Source: Actinopolymorpha pittospori
GTDB lineage: Bacteria > Actinomycetota > Actinomycetes > Propionibacteriales > Actinopolymorphaceae
NCBI RefSeq assembly: GCF_014873875.1
Contig: NZ_JADBEM010000001.1
Location: 248,001-312,000 of the forward strand
DNA: 64,000 bases
Reading direction: 5' to 3'
Under the pieces are notes generated by a model. The model worked only from the letters and a program-made list of their open reading frames with translations, was not told the DNA's origin and made no database searches. The translations under genes were made by a program, and so were the position numbers. This document shows, piece after piece, positions 42,695-51,682 of the stretch (position 1 is its first letter; every line of letters begins with the position of its first letter).

Positions 42695-43876
42695 TCAGGG
42701 GGTCAGGAGCACCTTCACAGCGCCGTCCCGCTTGTGCTGGAAGGTGTCGTAGCCCTCCGAAGCTTGGTCGAGCGGAAGGCGATGGGTGGCGAGTTGCTCA
42801 ACCCCGAGTGGATCGTCGTCTCCTAGCCGCGGCATAAGCGCGTCGACCCAGCGGCGGACGTTCGCCTGACCCATCCGGATGGACACCTGCTTGTCGAACA
42901 GTTGCATCATCGGCATCGGATCGACCATCCCGCCGTAGACACCGCTGATAGAGATCGTCCCTCCGCGGGCGACGGTGTCGATGGCGGTGTGTAACGCGGC
43001 AAGTCTGTCGACGCCGGCCTTCTCCGTGAGCTGCTCGGCGACGGGCTGTGGCAGCAGGCCGGTGAGCCGGTGGGCGATCTTGCCGACCGGATCACCGTGT
43101 GCCTCCATGCCCACGGCGTCGATCACCGAGTCCGCGCCCTGCCCGCCGGTGCGGTCACGCACGGCTGCGGCGACGTCGTCGGTGCCCCGCAGGTCGACGA
43201 CGTCGATGCCGTACTTCTGGGCCAGCTGTAGCCGCTCGGGCACCAGGTCGATGCCGATCACCGTGCGGGCGCCGCGGTGGGCTGCGATCCGGCAGCACAT
43301 CTGGCCAATGGGGCCGAGTCCGAAGACCGCGACCGTGCCCTGAGGTGGGACGTCTGCGTAGTCGACCGCCTGCCAGGCGGTGGGAAGGACATCGGAGAGG
43401 TAGACGAACCGTTCGTCTCCTGGCCCCTCGGGTACTTTGATGGGTCCGAAGTGTGCCTGCGGTACCCGGAGATACTCCGCCTGTCCTCCCGGCACCTGGC
43501 CGTAGAGCTTCGTGTATCCGAAGAGAGCCGCACCCTTGTCGTACTCGCGGACCTGCGTCGTCTCACACTGGCTGTAGAGCTGCCGGCCGCACATGGCGCA
43601 GTGCCCGCAGGAGATGTTGAAGGGGACGACGACGCGGTCGCCGGGCCGGATGGCGGTGACCTGCGCCCCGACCTCTTCAACGACTCCCATGGGCTCATGC
43701 CCGAGGACGTCGCCTTCGGTCATGAAGGGTGTGAGCACCTCGTAGAGGTGGAGGTCGGATCCGCAGATCCCGGTCGTGGTCACTCGGATGATCGCGTCGG
43801 TGGCTTCCTCGATCCGTGGGTCGGGGACCTCCTCGACGCGGACGTCGCGTGTGCCGTGCCAGACGACTGCCTTCAT
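42695..43876 (-). CDS. Zinc-dependent alcohol dehydrogenase (formaldehyde-dehydrogenase-like)
   Basis: This 393-residue medium-chain dehydrogenase starts at ATG 43876. Catalytic-zinc ligands occur in TGICGSDLHLYE and GHEPMGVVEE. The structural-zinc site is SCGHCAMCGRQLYSQC. The NAD-binding motif is VFGLGPIGQMCCRIAAH. The overall length and the block ADSVIDAVGMEAHG are like glutathione-independent formaldehyde dehydrogenase relatives of actinobacteria. It likely oxidises small alcohols or aldehydes in the cytosol. It forms a leftward group with the decarboxylase upstream (15-base gap). Confidence 0.9.
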   Translation of the reverse strand: MKAVVWHGTRDVRVEEVPDPRIEEATDAIIRVTTTGICGSDLHLYEVLTPFMTEGDVLGHEPMGVVEEVGAQVTAIRPGDRVVVPFNISCGHCAMCGRQLYSQCETTQVREYDKGAALFGYTKLYGQVPGGQAEYLRVPQAHFGPIKVPEGPGDERFVYLSDVLPTAWQAVDYADVPPQGTVAVFGLGPIGQMCCRIAAHRGARTVIGIDLVPERLQLAQKYGIDVVDLRGTDDVAAAVRDRTGGQGADSVIDAVGMEAHGDPVGKIAHRLTGLLPQPVAEQLTEKAGVDRLAALHTAIDTVARGGTISISGVYGGMVDPMPMMQLFDKQVSIRMGQANVRRWVDALMPRLGDDDPLGVEQLATHRLPLDQASEGYDTFQHKRDGAVKVLLTP

Positions 43877-43890
43877 GCTGTATCACCTCT

Positions 43891-45357
43891 TCATTGGCGG
43901 GATACCACCCGGAGGACGTCCAGATTCGGTGACGTCGCGTCCGGAACGTACATGCCGGCGGCGAGGCCGCTGCGGAGATAGTCGATGACCGTCTGCGTGA
44001 TCACCTCACCGGGCACGACGGTCGGTGCGCCGGGTGGGTAGGGACTGAGTGTCTCCGCTGCTATCCGTCCGACCGCCTGCTCGGCCGGAACCTTCTCAAC
44101 CGGCCCGAAGAACGCGTCCCGAGGCAGGATGGCCTGTTCGAGTTCGAGGGCGCCCGGAGGTGGTATCTCAACGCGTCTTGCCGGGGGGACCTCCTGGACA
44201 CGCTCGGCGAGATCACTTAGCGCCGTGACCAGCCGGCCGACTGTCTCCTCGTCGTCAGCGACGGTGATCTGGGCGACGACGTGCCGATGGTCGGACAGGC
44301 CAAGGTCCACCCGATGGTTCGCCCGCAACCACTCGTTGGCCTCATAACCCGAGCGGCCCAGGTCGTACAGGTCAATCATCAGCTTGAGTGGGTCGTGATC
44401 GTCTGCCAGTTCGGGGCCGACCAGGTCCTCCCTGCTCAGGACGTGGAGACCAGTGATGCTGGAGATTTCCTGCCGAGCCTCCTGGGCGAGTCCGAGTGCT
44501 CGGTCGAGAAGACCGTGCCCGTGTTCGACCATCTGGCGACGCCAGCCGTCCATGCCGGCGTAGATGAGGACTGATGGGCTGGTGGTGTCGAGCAGGTCAG
44601 CCCGAGCCTGTAGGACCTCCGGTGCGATCCGGTGACCCTGTAGGTGATAGACCGAACCCTGTTCGAGACCGTTCCCCATCTTGTGCACACTGGTCACGCA
44701 CAGGTCCGCGCCGGCGTCCATCGCCCAGGACGGCAGACCGTCGTGGAAGGGAAAGTGTGCCCCCCACGCCTCGTCCACGACCAGAGGCCGGTCATAGGAG
44801 TGGCAGACGTCCGCGGTCTCACCAATGGCGGCGCACGAGCCGTAGTCGGTCGGCGTGATGAGCAGCATGCCCTCGGCGTCAGGCTCGGCTTCGAACGCCC
44901 GCCGGACTGCATCCGGTCCGGGTGAGTGTGCGATCTCCTGTTTGGGGTCCCAGCGAGGATGGACCCAGACGGGCTCGACGCCGCTGATGATCAGCCCCGC
45001 GACTGCCGACTTGTGGATGTTGCGGGACACGAGCAGCTTCTCACCCGGGCAGGCGACGGCGAGCAGGGCCGCCTTGACCGACAAGGAACTCCCGCACGTG
45101 GAGAAGTAGGCGTGGGCGGCGTCCACCGCGTCGGCCATCAGGGCCTCTGCTCGGGCAAGGACACCTTGTCCCATGCGCCGGTCATCGAGACCGTTCATGA
45201 GGATGATGTCAGAGGCGAACACGTCCTGACCGACGACGGCAACCACTCGAGGATCCACCCCTCGGCCCTGCTTGTGGCCCGGGGGCAGAAACGTGACATA
45301 GTCCTCCGCGCGGTAGTCCCTGATCGCCTGCAGGACCGGTGCTTCAGAGTGCTCCAC
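43891..45357 (-). CDS. Orn/Lys/Arg decarboxylase-family PLP enzyme
   Basis: This 488-residue protein starts at ATG 45357. The fold-type I PLP core shows FSTCGSSLSVKAALLA (cofactor phosphate contact), DEAWGAHFPFHDGLP with Asp195 and His201, and the Schiff-base lysine K226 in SVHKMGNGLEQGS. The C-terminal domain has PYPPGAPTVVPGEVI, the substrate-binding block of the family. It would convert ornithine, lysine or arginine to the polyamine-type amine and carbon dioxide. It lacks the N-terminal wing domain of the enterobacterial inducible enzymes. The exact amino acid cannot be told. Confidence 0.9.
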   Translation of the reverse strand: MEHSEAPVLQAIRDYRAEDYVTFLPPGHKQGRGVDPRVVAVVGQDVFASDIILMNGLDDRRMGQGVLARAEALMADAVDAAHAYFSTCGSSLSVKAALLAVACPGEKLLVSRNIHKSAVAGLIISGVEPVWVHPRWDPKQEIAHSPGPDAVRRAFEAEPDAEGMLLITPTDYGSCAAIGETADVCHSYDRPLVVDEAWGAHFPFHDGLPSWAMDAGADLCVTSVHKMGNGLEQGSVYHLQGHRIAPEVLQARADLLDTTSPSVLIYAGMDGWRRQMVEHGHGLLDRALGLAQEARQEISSITGLHVLSREDLVGPELADDHDPLKLMIDLYDLGRSGYEANEWLRANHRVDLGLSDHRHVVAQITVADDEETVGRLVTALSDLAERVQEVPPARRVEIPPPGALELEQAILPRDAFFGPVEKVPAEQAVGRIAAETLSPYPPGAPTVVPGEVITQTVIDYLRSGLAAGMYVPDATSPNLDVLRVVSRQ

Positions 45358-45411
45358 GTGGGTGGCCCCTCTCCTCCTGAAGATTCTTTGGTGCTAACGG
45401 GTTATGTCAGC

Positions 45412-45795
45412 CTTGGCGTAGGCGTGGGAGGACTTCCTTACCGTAGAAGTCGAAGAAGTCCTGCTGCCTCGGGCCGATCTGGTTGACGTAGACCTCGTCG
45501 TATCCCGCGTCGAGATACTCGCGGACAGCCGCGACGTGGGCGGTCGAGGTCGTCGCCGCAGACGATGGCGTCACCGACCATCTCCTCGGTGATCAGGGTG
45601 GAGGCCTGCACGAACTGTTCGGGGGTGGGCAGCATCTAGGCGAGTTCGCCGGGCGGTTGCTCGTGGCCCACAGCCGGTGGGCGGTCACACGTTCTTGCGC
45701 GGCGTCCGGGCCGTAGCAGACCTTGAAGCCGGCCTGGCTGGTCTTACCGTTCCCGCCGCATTCCGGAAGGCTTCCAGCAGTGCGGGATCGGTTTT
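45412..45795 (-). pseudogene. F420-dependent luciferase-like enzyme, C-terminal fragment, frameshifted
   Basis: Minus-strand frames together read SQAGFKVCYGPDAAQERVTA, HRLWATSNRP, PTPEQFVQASTLITEEMVGD, then, after another shift, the family end DEVYVNQIGPRQQDFFDFYG. This is the last third of a TIGR03557-type F420-dependent oxidoreductase. The N-terminal barrel is missing. At least two frame changes are needed. Confidence 0.65.
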
Positions 45796-45891
45796 TCATC
45801 CGTGGAACGACGAGTCGGATCCGTACCGTCGGGCCGGTCACGTGGAGCTCGGGCGAGAACAGACACGACCACAGCTGCAGCCCTCACAGTG

Positions 45892-46167
45892 CTAGCCGGC
45901 CCGTCGGATGGCCGCGATGAGCTCGGACTTGCCCATCTTCGAACGGCCCTCGATGTGCTTGGACTTGGCGACCTCGTACAGGTCCTGTCGGGTGCGGTCC
46001 TCCAGGTTGTGGCCGGGCTGCCCGCCGCGTTGCCGCGACATAGCGGCCTGGTGCCCCAGATCCCGCCTCGTCTGCTTCGGAAGCTTCGTCAACGTTTTCT
46101 TGGCGCGGGCCGCCTTCTGCGCCTTCTCGACGTTCCGCCGCGCCGCCTCGGCCTGCCTACGGGTCAT
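45892..46167 (-). CDS. Rho_N/SAP-like small basic protein 1
   Basis: The start is ATG 46167 behind GGGAGG, giving 91 residues. The N-terminal half is a lysine/arginine-rich helix (RRNVEKAQKAARAKKTLTKL). The C-terminal half, TRQDLYEVAKSKHIEGRSKM followed by GKSELIAAIRRAG, has the helix-extended-helix pattern of Rho N-terminal/SAP-like nucleic-acid-binding motifs. Relatives are often labelled plasmid stabilisation protein in actinobacteria without experimental support. A similar gene follows at 46340. Confidence 0.75.
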   Translation of the reverse strand: MTRRQAEAARRNVEKAQKAARAKKTLTKLPKQTRRDLGHQAAMSRQRGGQPGHNLEDRTRQDLYEVAKSKHIEGRSKMGKSELIAAIRRAG

Positions 46168-46339
46168 GATGCCTCCCGTCTTAGTGACCTTGTGAGCCCT
46201 ACGGTCAGGAGGATGTGGTCTTTCAACCAGGGAACCTACATACAGTGGGCTACCCTTGGACCTTCGATGTCCGTACAATCATGAGCACTAGATCACGCGG
46301 ACGGGCGGACGGTCAGTCGAATCTGCTTCGGCAGGTTGC

Positions 46340-46672
46340 TCAGCGGTAGCCGAGGGCGTTCTCCAACTGTCGCTTGGACATGGACGAGCGTCCCTTGACG
46401 TTGCGTCGGCGGGCCTCACCGTAGAGCTGCTGCTTGGTCTGCCCACGGGGACCGGACTTTCCTGAACGTTGACCGCCACGCCGCTGCGGGGGAATGTCCC
46501 GCACGGATTCCTTACTGGCCTGCTTGGACTCGCCGGATTGGGCGCGGCTCTTGTTGACGGTCCGCGCGGCGATCTCCTCGGCTCGGTCCTCGCCGGCGCC
46601 GCGCTGCTTCGCCGAGCTCTTTACGTGTTCGTACTGTCGTTCCCGCTTCGAACTCCAAGCCCGTTGAGGCAT
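46340..46672 (-). CDS. Rho_N/SAP-like small basic protein 2
   Basis: This 110-residue protein starts at ATG 46672. The N-terminus (RAWSSKRERQYEHVKSSAKQ) and AARTVNKSRAQSGESKQASK are typical of the group named plasmid stabilisation protein in annotations. The C-terminal KQQLYGEARRRNVKGRSSMS, then KRQLENALGYR, is a Rho_N-like motif parallel to the neighbouring protein. It is strongly basic and likely binds nucleic acid. It is oriented like its neighbour but separated by about 170 bases. Confidence 0.75.
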   Translation of the reverse strand: MPQRAWSSKRERQYEHVKSSAKQRGAGEDRAEEIAARTVNKSRAQSGESKQASKESVRDIPPQRRGGQRSGKSGPRGQTKQQLYGEARRRNVKGRSSMSKRQLENALGYR

Positions 46673-47234
46673 CGGAACCTCCGACTCCGCTGACCTCGTG
46701 TCGCCGTCACCCGCTGGATGTCGACAACTCCGTCATCGTCGACGCTACCGAGGACATTGTTTAGCCGCAACGACTGGCCGCCGCGCCGGATCGCCCGATC
46801 TGTCAGGTTTGGTTGCCTAGGTGGTCGCGAGATCCTCGAGGACCGTCAACACGTCCACCCCAGCGCAGGGACAGCCTGCCTCGTCCGACACCGGGTCGTT
46901 CGACGGTGACACAGGCTGGGGTCTTTCGGCGTAGGTGCTGCTTCCTGGGCTGCGCCGTCCGGAGCCGCCACTGGAACCCGACACCTGACTACCCATCGGC
47001 CCTTAAGGGGCACTTGGCGGGATCTGAACGCCTATCCAGAACGGGCCGTACGGCGACGCACGGGTGGCTGGGTTGCAAGCCTCTCATAGGTGCAGACCGA
47101 GGCCAGACGAGGAAAGGTAGCCATGGAGGCGGCCAGCCATCCGGGCCCGCACACCGGCGTCCCGCATCCCACGCCGGATCGTTCGGCCGACTCCGACCAC
47201 GGGAGATCACGCACCCGACCCCCGCCGCATTGGT
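46673..47234. other. Intergenic region
   Basis: Only chance open frames were found. The long plus-strand frame from 46813 has no family pattern and crosses the DUF6328 relic antisense. Confidence 0.35.
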
Positions 47235-47513
47235 CTATCGGGCGATGAGGGTCCCGGTCGATGCGTCCTTCAGTGACCAGCCGGGGCCCAAGTCTGTTAC
47301 CCATAGGTCACAAGGCCACAACGTGGTCGGATCGGCGAACCGGGCCTGCACCGCCAGGATCAACAAGAAACCGAACAGGAACTGCACCCCGGTCTGCAGC
47401 ACCCGCAACTCCGCGATCAACTCGGCGAAGTTACGGTCGGCACGCTGCACCGGCGACTCACCCGGACGCGCCGGCCCGTGCTCCTCACCACCGCTGACCG
47501 CTGGGAACTCCAT
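47235..47513 (-). pseudogene. DUF6328 membrane protein, frameshifted/truncated
   Basis: From ATG 47513 the frame contains ESPVQRADRNFAELIAELRV, then LQTGVQFLFGFLLILAVQAR, the N-terminus and first membrane helix of DUF6328 proteins. After RFADPTTLWP the family pattern is lost although the frame stays open. The following helices are not seen in order. It is probably a frameshifted remnant. Confidence 0.55.
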
Positions 47514-47549
47514 AGCCGCATCATGCCGAGAAGAGCGGCCTCTGACCAC

Positions 47550-47952
47550 CGTTAGTCAACCGCAGGGTCCCCGCGGCTTTCCAGCTCTCGACTCACCTTT
47601 GACGCGACACGGCGTCCATCCGGAAGACAGATGTCCCCCTTCCAACGATGAACATCCGTCGCAGCAGGAAGCCGCCTTGTCGAGCCCCTCGGCGGTTCGC
47701 AACAAGCCCGGTTGCGCGGTAGTTTGCTGTACGAGTGAGCAGCCATTGAAGGGCCGGGAGGACAGGGTCAGGTACGAAACCGCCCAGTTCCCGCCCGATG
47801 ACACCGAGCACCAGAGTCACGACGACCAGCCGGATAAGTCACGGCGCCAAACTGTGAGCTCCCTCAGTTCGCGCCAGCGAGTCGTTTCTGTCAGGTGATT
47901 CGCTCGCTTGATCGGGTAGGAGTACCGCAAGAACCAACCCGAGGAGGAACAG
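47550..47952. other. Intergenic region
   Basis: No gene was recognised. The minus-strand frames here show a short hydrophobic patch near 47750-47815 that I could not assign. Confidence 0.3.
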
Positions 47953-48174
47953 ATGTCCCAGGAAACTGGTCAGATAACCGGCACGAAGGACAAGGACTAC
48001 AACATAGTCTGGTTCGTCGAGCGGTGCCTGAGCAACGCGCTGCGGCTCGAGACCTATGCCCAGGACGCAGAGCGTGCGGGCGACAGCGAGCTGGCGGAGT
48101 TCTTCCGCCGCGCCCAAGGCGAGAGCCGCAAGGGTGCCGAGCAGGGCAAGGAACTTCTGCGCAGTCGACTGTAG
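47953..48174 (+). CDS. Conserved small helical protein (73 aa)
   Basis: It starts at ATG 47953 with an optimal GAGGAGG ribosome site. The body reads DKDYNIVWFVERCLSNALRL, then ETYAQDAERAGDSELAEFFR and RAQGESRKGAEQGKELLRS. This helix-turn-helix pair, with acidic and basic faces, looks like a ferritin-like/stress-type small protein that I recall as widely conserved but unnamed in actinobacteria. The strong ribosome site argues for abundant synthesis. Confidence 0.75.
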   Translation: MSQETGQITGTKDKDYNIVWFVERCLSNALRLETYAQDAERAGDSELAEFFRRAQGESRKGAEQGKELLRSRL

Positions 48175-48290
48175 CCCATATTCCTACGCTCTGCAAGCCC
48201 CCTATCCGAACCGCTCAAGTACATCCCAGCACGAAGACACGAAGGTCCTTATGACCTAGGACTGCCCGCGCTGTCTGAAAGGGGAGCGAT

Positions 48291-48620
48291 ATGGCGACAC
48301 CCCTGGAGGCAACGAGGGCCCTATCACTCTAGTGCGTGAGGACATGCCCGTGGTTGATGCCGAGGGCAAGCGGCTTGGCACCGTCGACGAAGTCAAGATG
48401 GGCGAGTCCGACGCGGCCACCGAGTAGGGCTAGCAGATGACGTCACGCAAGGACATCGCCTCCACCATCCTCGCCACCTTCGGCGGCAAGGAGCCCTCGC
48501 CATGCCTTCCTGCGAGGCCGGCGACTTGCTGCGTAAAGCTTCGTCCAGATCGATCCCTGAGGGTGGTTCAAGCGGGATGCCTTGGTCGTCCTTTCTCGCA
48601 ACGGCTTAGGGGCACCGCGC
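48291..48620 (+). pseudogene. DUF2171-like protein, frameshifted several times
   Basis: ATG 48291 follows GGGGAGCG, but the homology moves at once to another frame: GPITLVREDMPVVDAEGKRL and GTVDEVKMGESDAATE, then a stop at 48427. It resumes with TSRKDIASTILATFGGKEPS, then WFKRDALVVLSRNG in a third frame. The order is that of DUF2171 proteins. At least three indels or stops disable it. Confidence 0.6.
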
Positions 48621-48964
48621 CGCATCTTTCGAAGACACTCCCGCCTCAAACGCGGAGTTGCGCTCACCCACCGCGACCGAAGCTCCTTCCATGCGCTCGC
48701 CCGTGTGGTCGCCCTGATCTCGCTACTCATCGGAGTACGGTGCCGGCCACTGCCGTTACCAGGAGGGGTTCATCGCGCCAAAACTGGCACACACCAGTAA
48801 TTCACATCACAGACGAAACTCTGCGGTGCCACCCGCCCCGGGCTCCGGCTTCATCGCGGAGGAACTCCTCACCTAAGCCAGAGACGGTTGTTGCCAATTA
48901 ATTACTACTTCTTGTGTTGGCGGGCGGTCCGCCGCGCTGGTTAGGGCATCGCGGAGCCGAGAAG
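48621..48964. other. Intergenic region
   Basis: Nothing recognised between the DUF2171 relic and the hydrolase end. Confidence 0.3.
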
Positions 48965-49831
48965 TCACGACGCTACGAAGCGCGAGATCTGCTCGGCGAT
49001 GGCGGGATAGTCGCTGCCCAGCCAGATGAAGTGGCTGGCTGCCTCACTCGCCACCAGCACGGCGTTCGGAATCCGTGCGACGAGCGACTCGGCGTGCGCG
49101 AACGGCACGGAGCCGTCCTTGCGACTCGCGACGACCAGCGTCGGCTGGCTGATCTCCAGCCCGTCAGTACCGACCTGGCGAAGGTCGTTGCGAAAACCGC
49201 GCCCCGACCGCATCCGGGAGAACAGCCAACGCAGCAGGTCCCGATGCTCGGTGCCGAGACTCGCGAAAGCGACGTTCACCGGTTCGCTGGACAGGTCACC
49301 CACCAGCGTCCGGAGGCCGAGCGCGGGCACGTGGCGCATCATGGCTGCCACGGCCGCCCACGTCGCGCGTTCGGTCACCGGGTTGAAGGCGACGGAAGCC
49401 ATCAGCCGAGTACGCGGGTCCGGCCAGGGCAGGAAACCCACCGAACTCTGCAGGATCAGCCGTCGGACAAGCTCCGGGTGCCGCGCGGCCATCGCCATCG
49501 CGGTCCGTCCTCCCGCAGAGACGCCCACCACGGCGGCCACGCCTTCGATGCCGAGGTGGCGGCACAACTCCCGGCTGGCATCGGCGAACCCGGCCGGAGA
49601 TCTGCCGGTGCCGACGGGCGTCCGCCCGTATCCGGGGCGGGACGGCACCAGCACCGTGCACCCGAGTTCCGCGAAGACCTCCTCGCCCAAGGGGAGCCCG
49701 GCCCGCATGTGACCACCGTGGAACACCAGCACGGACGTCTCGCCACGTCGATCCAGCCGGTACTCCACCACCCCCGCGTCGAGTCGCGCCACCGCCGTCT
49801 CGCGTTCCGCCGCGATACCAGGACGCCCCAT
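48965..49831 (-). CDS. Alpha/beta-hydrolase
   Basis: This 288-residue enzyme starts at ATG 49831 after GGAGGAG. The fold is shown by VLVFHGGHMRAG (oxyanion region), the nucleophile elbow VVGVSAGGRTAM with Ser, the acid in VVASRKDGSVPF and the catalytic His in ASEAASHFIWLG. The cap domain lies around residues 130-200. The frame is intact. The substrate (ester, lactone, epoxide or peroxide) is not inferable. It is read leftward and has no close partner. Confidence 0.9.
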   Translation of the reverse strand: MGRPGIAAERETAVARLDAGVVEYRLDRRGETSVLVFHGGHMRAGLPLGEEVFAELGCTVLVPSRPGYGRTPVGTGRSPAGFADASRELCRHLGIEGVAAVVGVSAGGRTAMAMAARHPELVRRLILQSSVGFLPWPDPRTRLMASVAFNPVTERATWAAVAAMMRHVPALGLRTLVGDLSSEPVNVAFASLGTEHRDLLRWLFSRMRSGRGFRNDLRQVGTDGLEISQPTLVVASRKDGSVPFAHAESLVARIPNAVLVASEAASHFIWLGSDYPAIAEQISRFVAS

Positions 49832-49872
49832 TCGCTCCTCCACCTTTCGTCGTCCGTACGCCCTCACCGGGA

Positions 49873-49985
49873 TCAGAGGAGGTACCGGAGCCAGAGGTAG
49901 GGCACGGCCAGGGCGATGGTGACGGCGGCGACGACCAGGCCGTAGCGGGTGAACTCCCAAAAGGAGCGGCCCCGGACCTGTTTGC
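49873..49985 (-). pseudogene. Ion-transporter C-terminal fragment
   Basis: The last codons read [20 protein letters not shown], then [11 protein letters not shown] and a stop, as in the final helix of ArsB/CitM-type transporters. The frame upstream runs into the tRNA fragment, so the rest of the gene was removed at the integration site. Confidence 0.5.
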
Positions 49986-50013
49986 GCAGGCCAGGGGCCG
50001 TTTCAGCCGGTGT

Positions 50014-50063
50014 GGCAGGTACTGGATTCGAACCAGTGTAGGCGAAGCCGACGGTTTTACAGA
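50014..50063 (-). tRNA. 3' fragment of a tRNA gene (Tyr-like), probable attachment site
   Basis: On the minus strand: anticodon-loop-like CTGTAAA, a variable arm with GGCTTCGCC, a perfect T-arm (ACTGG TTCGAAT CCAGT), then acceptor strand ACCTGCCA. The 5' half of the tRNA is missing: bases beyond the anticodon loop do not pair. GTA in the loop and the long variable arm suggest tRNA-Tyr. Such 3' halves are left at attachment sites of tyrosine-integrase elements. Confidence 0.6.
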
Positions 50064-50544
50064 AGGACGCCAAGGGCACCGTCGAGGATCGGCATCAGGT
50101 TGCGCCCGCCACCGCCGATGAGGAGGTCGAGATCGTCCACCGCCGCGTCACCGACCCCTAGTACCGCTGATCCACCCGTAGCACCCTAGAGCCAGCACAA
50201 CTCGCGCCACCCGTCGAGATCGAGATCGGCGGCGGCACGGTGAACGGGAGGGCTGCGTAGCCGCGCGTATCACGTGTCGCTGAACGAATAACGCGTTAAG
50301 CGCACCCGACGGTCCGTGTCTCCACCCAACCCACCACCCTCTGACCTGCAGGTTCGTCAGCGGAACGAGAACTTCGCCGCGTATACGCCGCGCGGGTTAC
50401 CTGCCGCCGCGCTGACCCGCACGAAGCCAGCACCACTTCGCGGCCACGTGGACTTCGGGCAGCGACGGCGCTGGCGCCGACCAATCACGTCCTCGCGCTA
50501 CCGCTCACCCAGCTCGATCACTATCCAGTTCTGTCCCGGCACCC
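50064..50544. other. Region between tRNA fragment and integrase relic
   Basis: No intact gene. A plus-strand frame near 50065-50160 ([20 protein letters not shown]) looks like a coding remnant but was not assignable. Confidence 0.3.
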
Positions 50545-50984
50545 GATGGCACCTGGCTCTGCCTGCGCTTCTCCGTGGAGAGGTCGCGGGCCTGCAGTGG
50601 TCAAGCGTCGACCTCAAGACAGCCATACTCCTCCTGGAGGAGTCTCGCCTCTCCGTCGACGGCCAGGCGGTGAGCTCGCAGCCGAAGTTGAAGCGCAACA
50701 CCCGGACTCTGCCGCTGACGCCGGAGCTGGTGAAGGTCCTGTGGGCACGCCGGCGGCAGTCCGCGGAGCAACTTGGTCCTCTTTGTTGGCGAGGGCCAAG
50801 GTGCGGAGGATCCGGCCGCACGACGCCCGGCACACGTGCGGAATCCTTGATGCACCGCCAGGACGTCCCGATCGCGGTGATCGCGGCCTGGCTCGGTCAC
50901 GCGGACGCGGCCTTCACGAAGCGGACCTATGTGTACTCCCAGAACGAGCACTGCGAAACGCGGCTGTTGTGCTCGGGGATGTGA
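50545..50984 (+). pseudogene. Tyrosine-recombinase (integrase) relic
   Basis: The frame contains LRGEVAGLQWSSVDLKTAIL, then SQPKLKRNTRTLPLTPELVK, the first catalytic-Arg block of phage-type integrases. In the adjoining frame RIRPHDARHTCGIL carries the HxxR box. The end is DVPIAVIAAWLGHADAAFTK with the following RTYVYSQNE, giving the H/W and Tyr region. Frame changes and missing N-terminal DNA-binding domains make it inactive. It lies 0.5 kb from the tRNA fragment, as expected of an integrative element. Confidence 0.75.
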
Positions 50985-51682
50985 CAGGTCTGTAACACCT
51001 ACTCGGATCGCCGGCGTCGACCTCGCGTTTCCCCAGGTCAGAGCCGGTCGAGGTGACAGAGTGACAGCTGTGACAGCGGTCCGGTGACGCCCGGACAAGT
51101 TCTAACCGACGCCGTGGTGGCCCCGAGGCCGGAGAGGGCGCATGCTTCTGGAAGTTCGCTAGCCACGGCCGCGAACATGCGTCGGCGCGGGCGTTAGGAG
51201 TAGCGGGCCGCGAGCTCGGCGCGCAGCGAAGTTGGCCTTCTGGTCGTCGAGCCGAGCTCCCCATCAGGGAACGTCAGTGGGTCGACGCGGGACGGGCGGG
51301 GCAGGGTCGCCGACACGGCGGTGCTCACCAAAGAGGGCGCCGCCGTAACGACCCGCCTGCTGCCCGTCGAGGCGCCTGGGCTCGTCAGTGGACAGGCTCT
51401 GGGTCGGCCACGTCATTCGCACCCAGGTCCGCGCCGGTGAGGGACTCACCATGCTTCCGCAGTCGGACCGGCCCGACAGCCAGGGTAGTCGAGTACACCC
51501 TCATGGACCGGAACGGCACGAGTCGGGCGGTCCCCGAGGGTGTTTCGAGAACCACCGAAGGGGCAGTAGATGGCGGACCAGGCTGAGCTCTTCCAGCAGA
51601 CCGGGCAGATGATCCCGGCCTTGATGCCAAGGCCGGATCGGTAGGTCGCGCTCGCGGCATCGCCGGTCGGACCGGCAGACGC
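50985..51682. other. Intergenic region with a truncated micro-ORF
   Basis: A 24-codon plus-strand frame (51570-51644, MADQAELFQQTGQMIPAL) may be the start of a lost gene. Near 51052-51085 GTGACAG recurs at irregular spacing. Nothing else was recognised. Confidence 0.3.

Noticed and set aside
46813..47898. 361-codon plus-strand open frame
   Set aside because: No family pattern, biased composition, and it crosses the DUF6328 relic on the other strand.
51052..51085. Repeated GTGACAG units, possible iteron-like array
   Set aside because: Only a few short copies with irregular spacing and no replication gene nearby.
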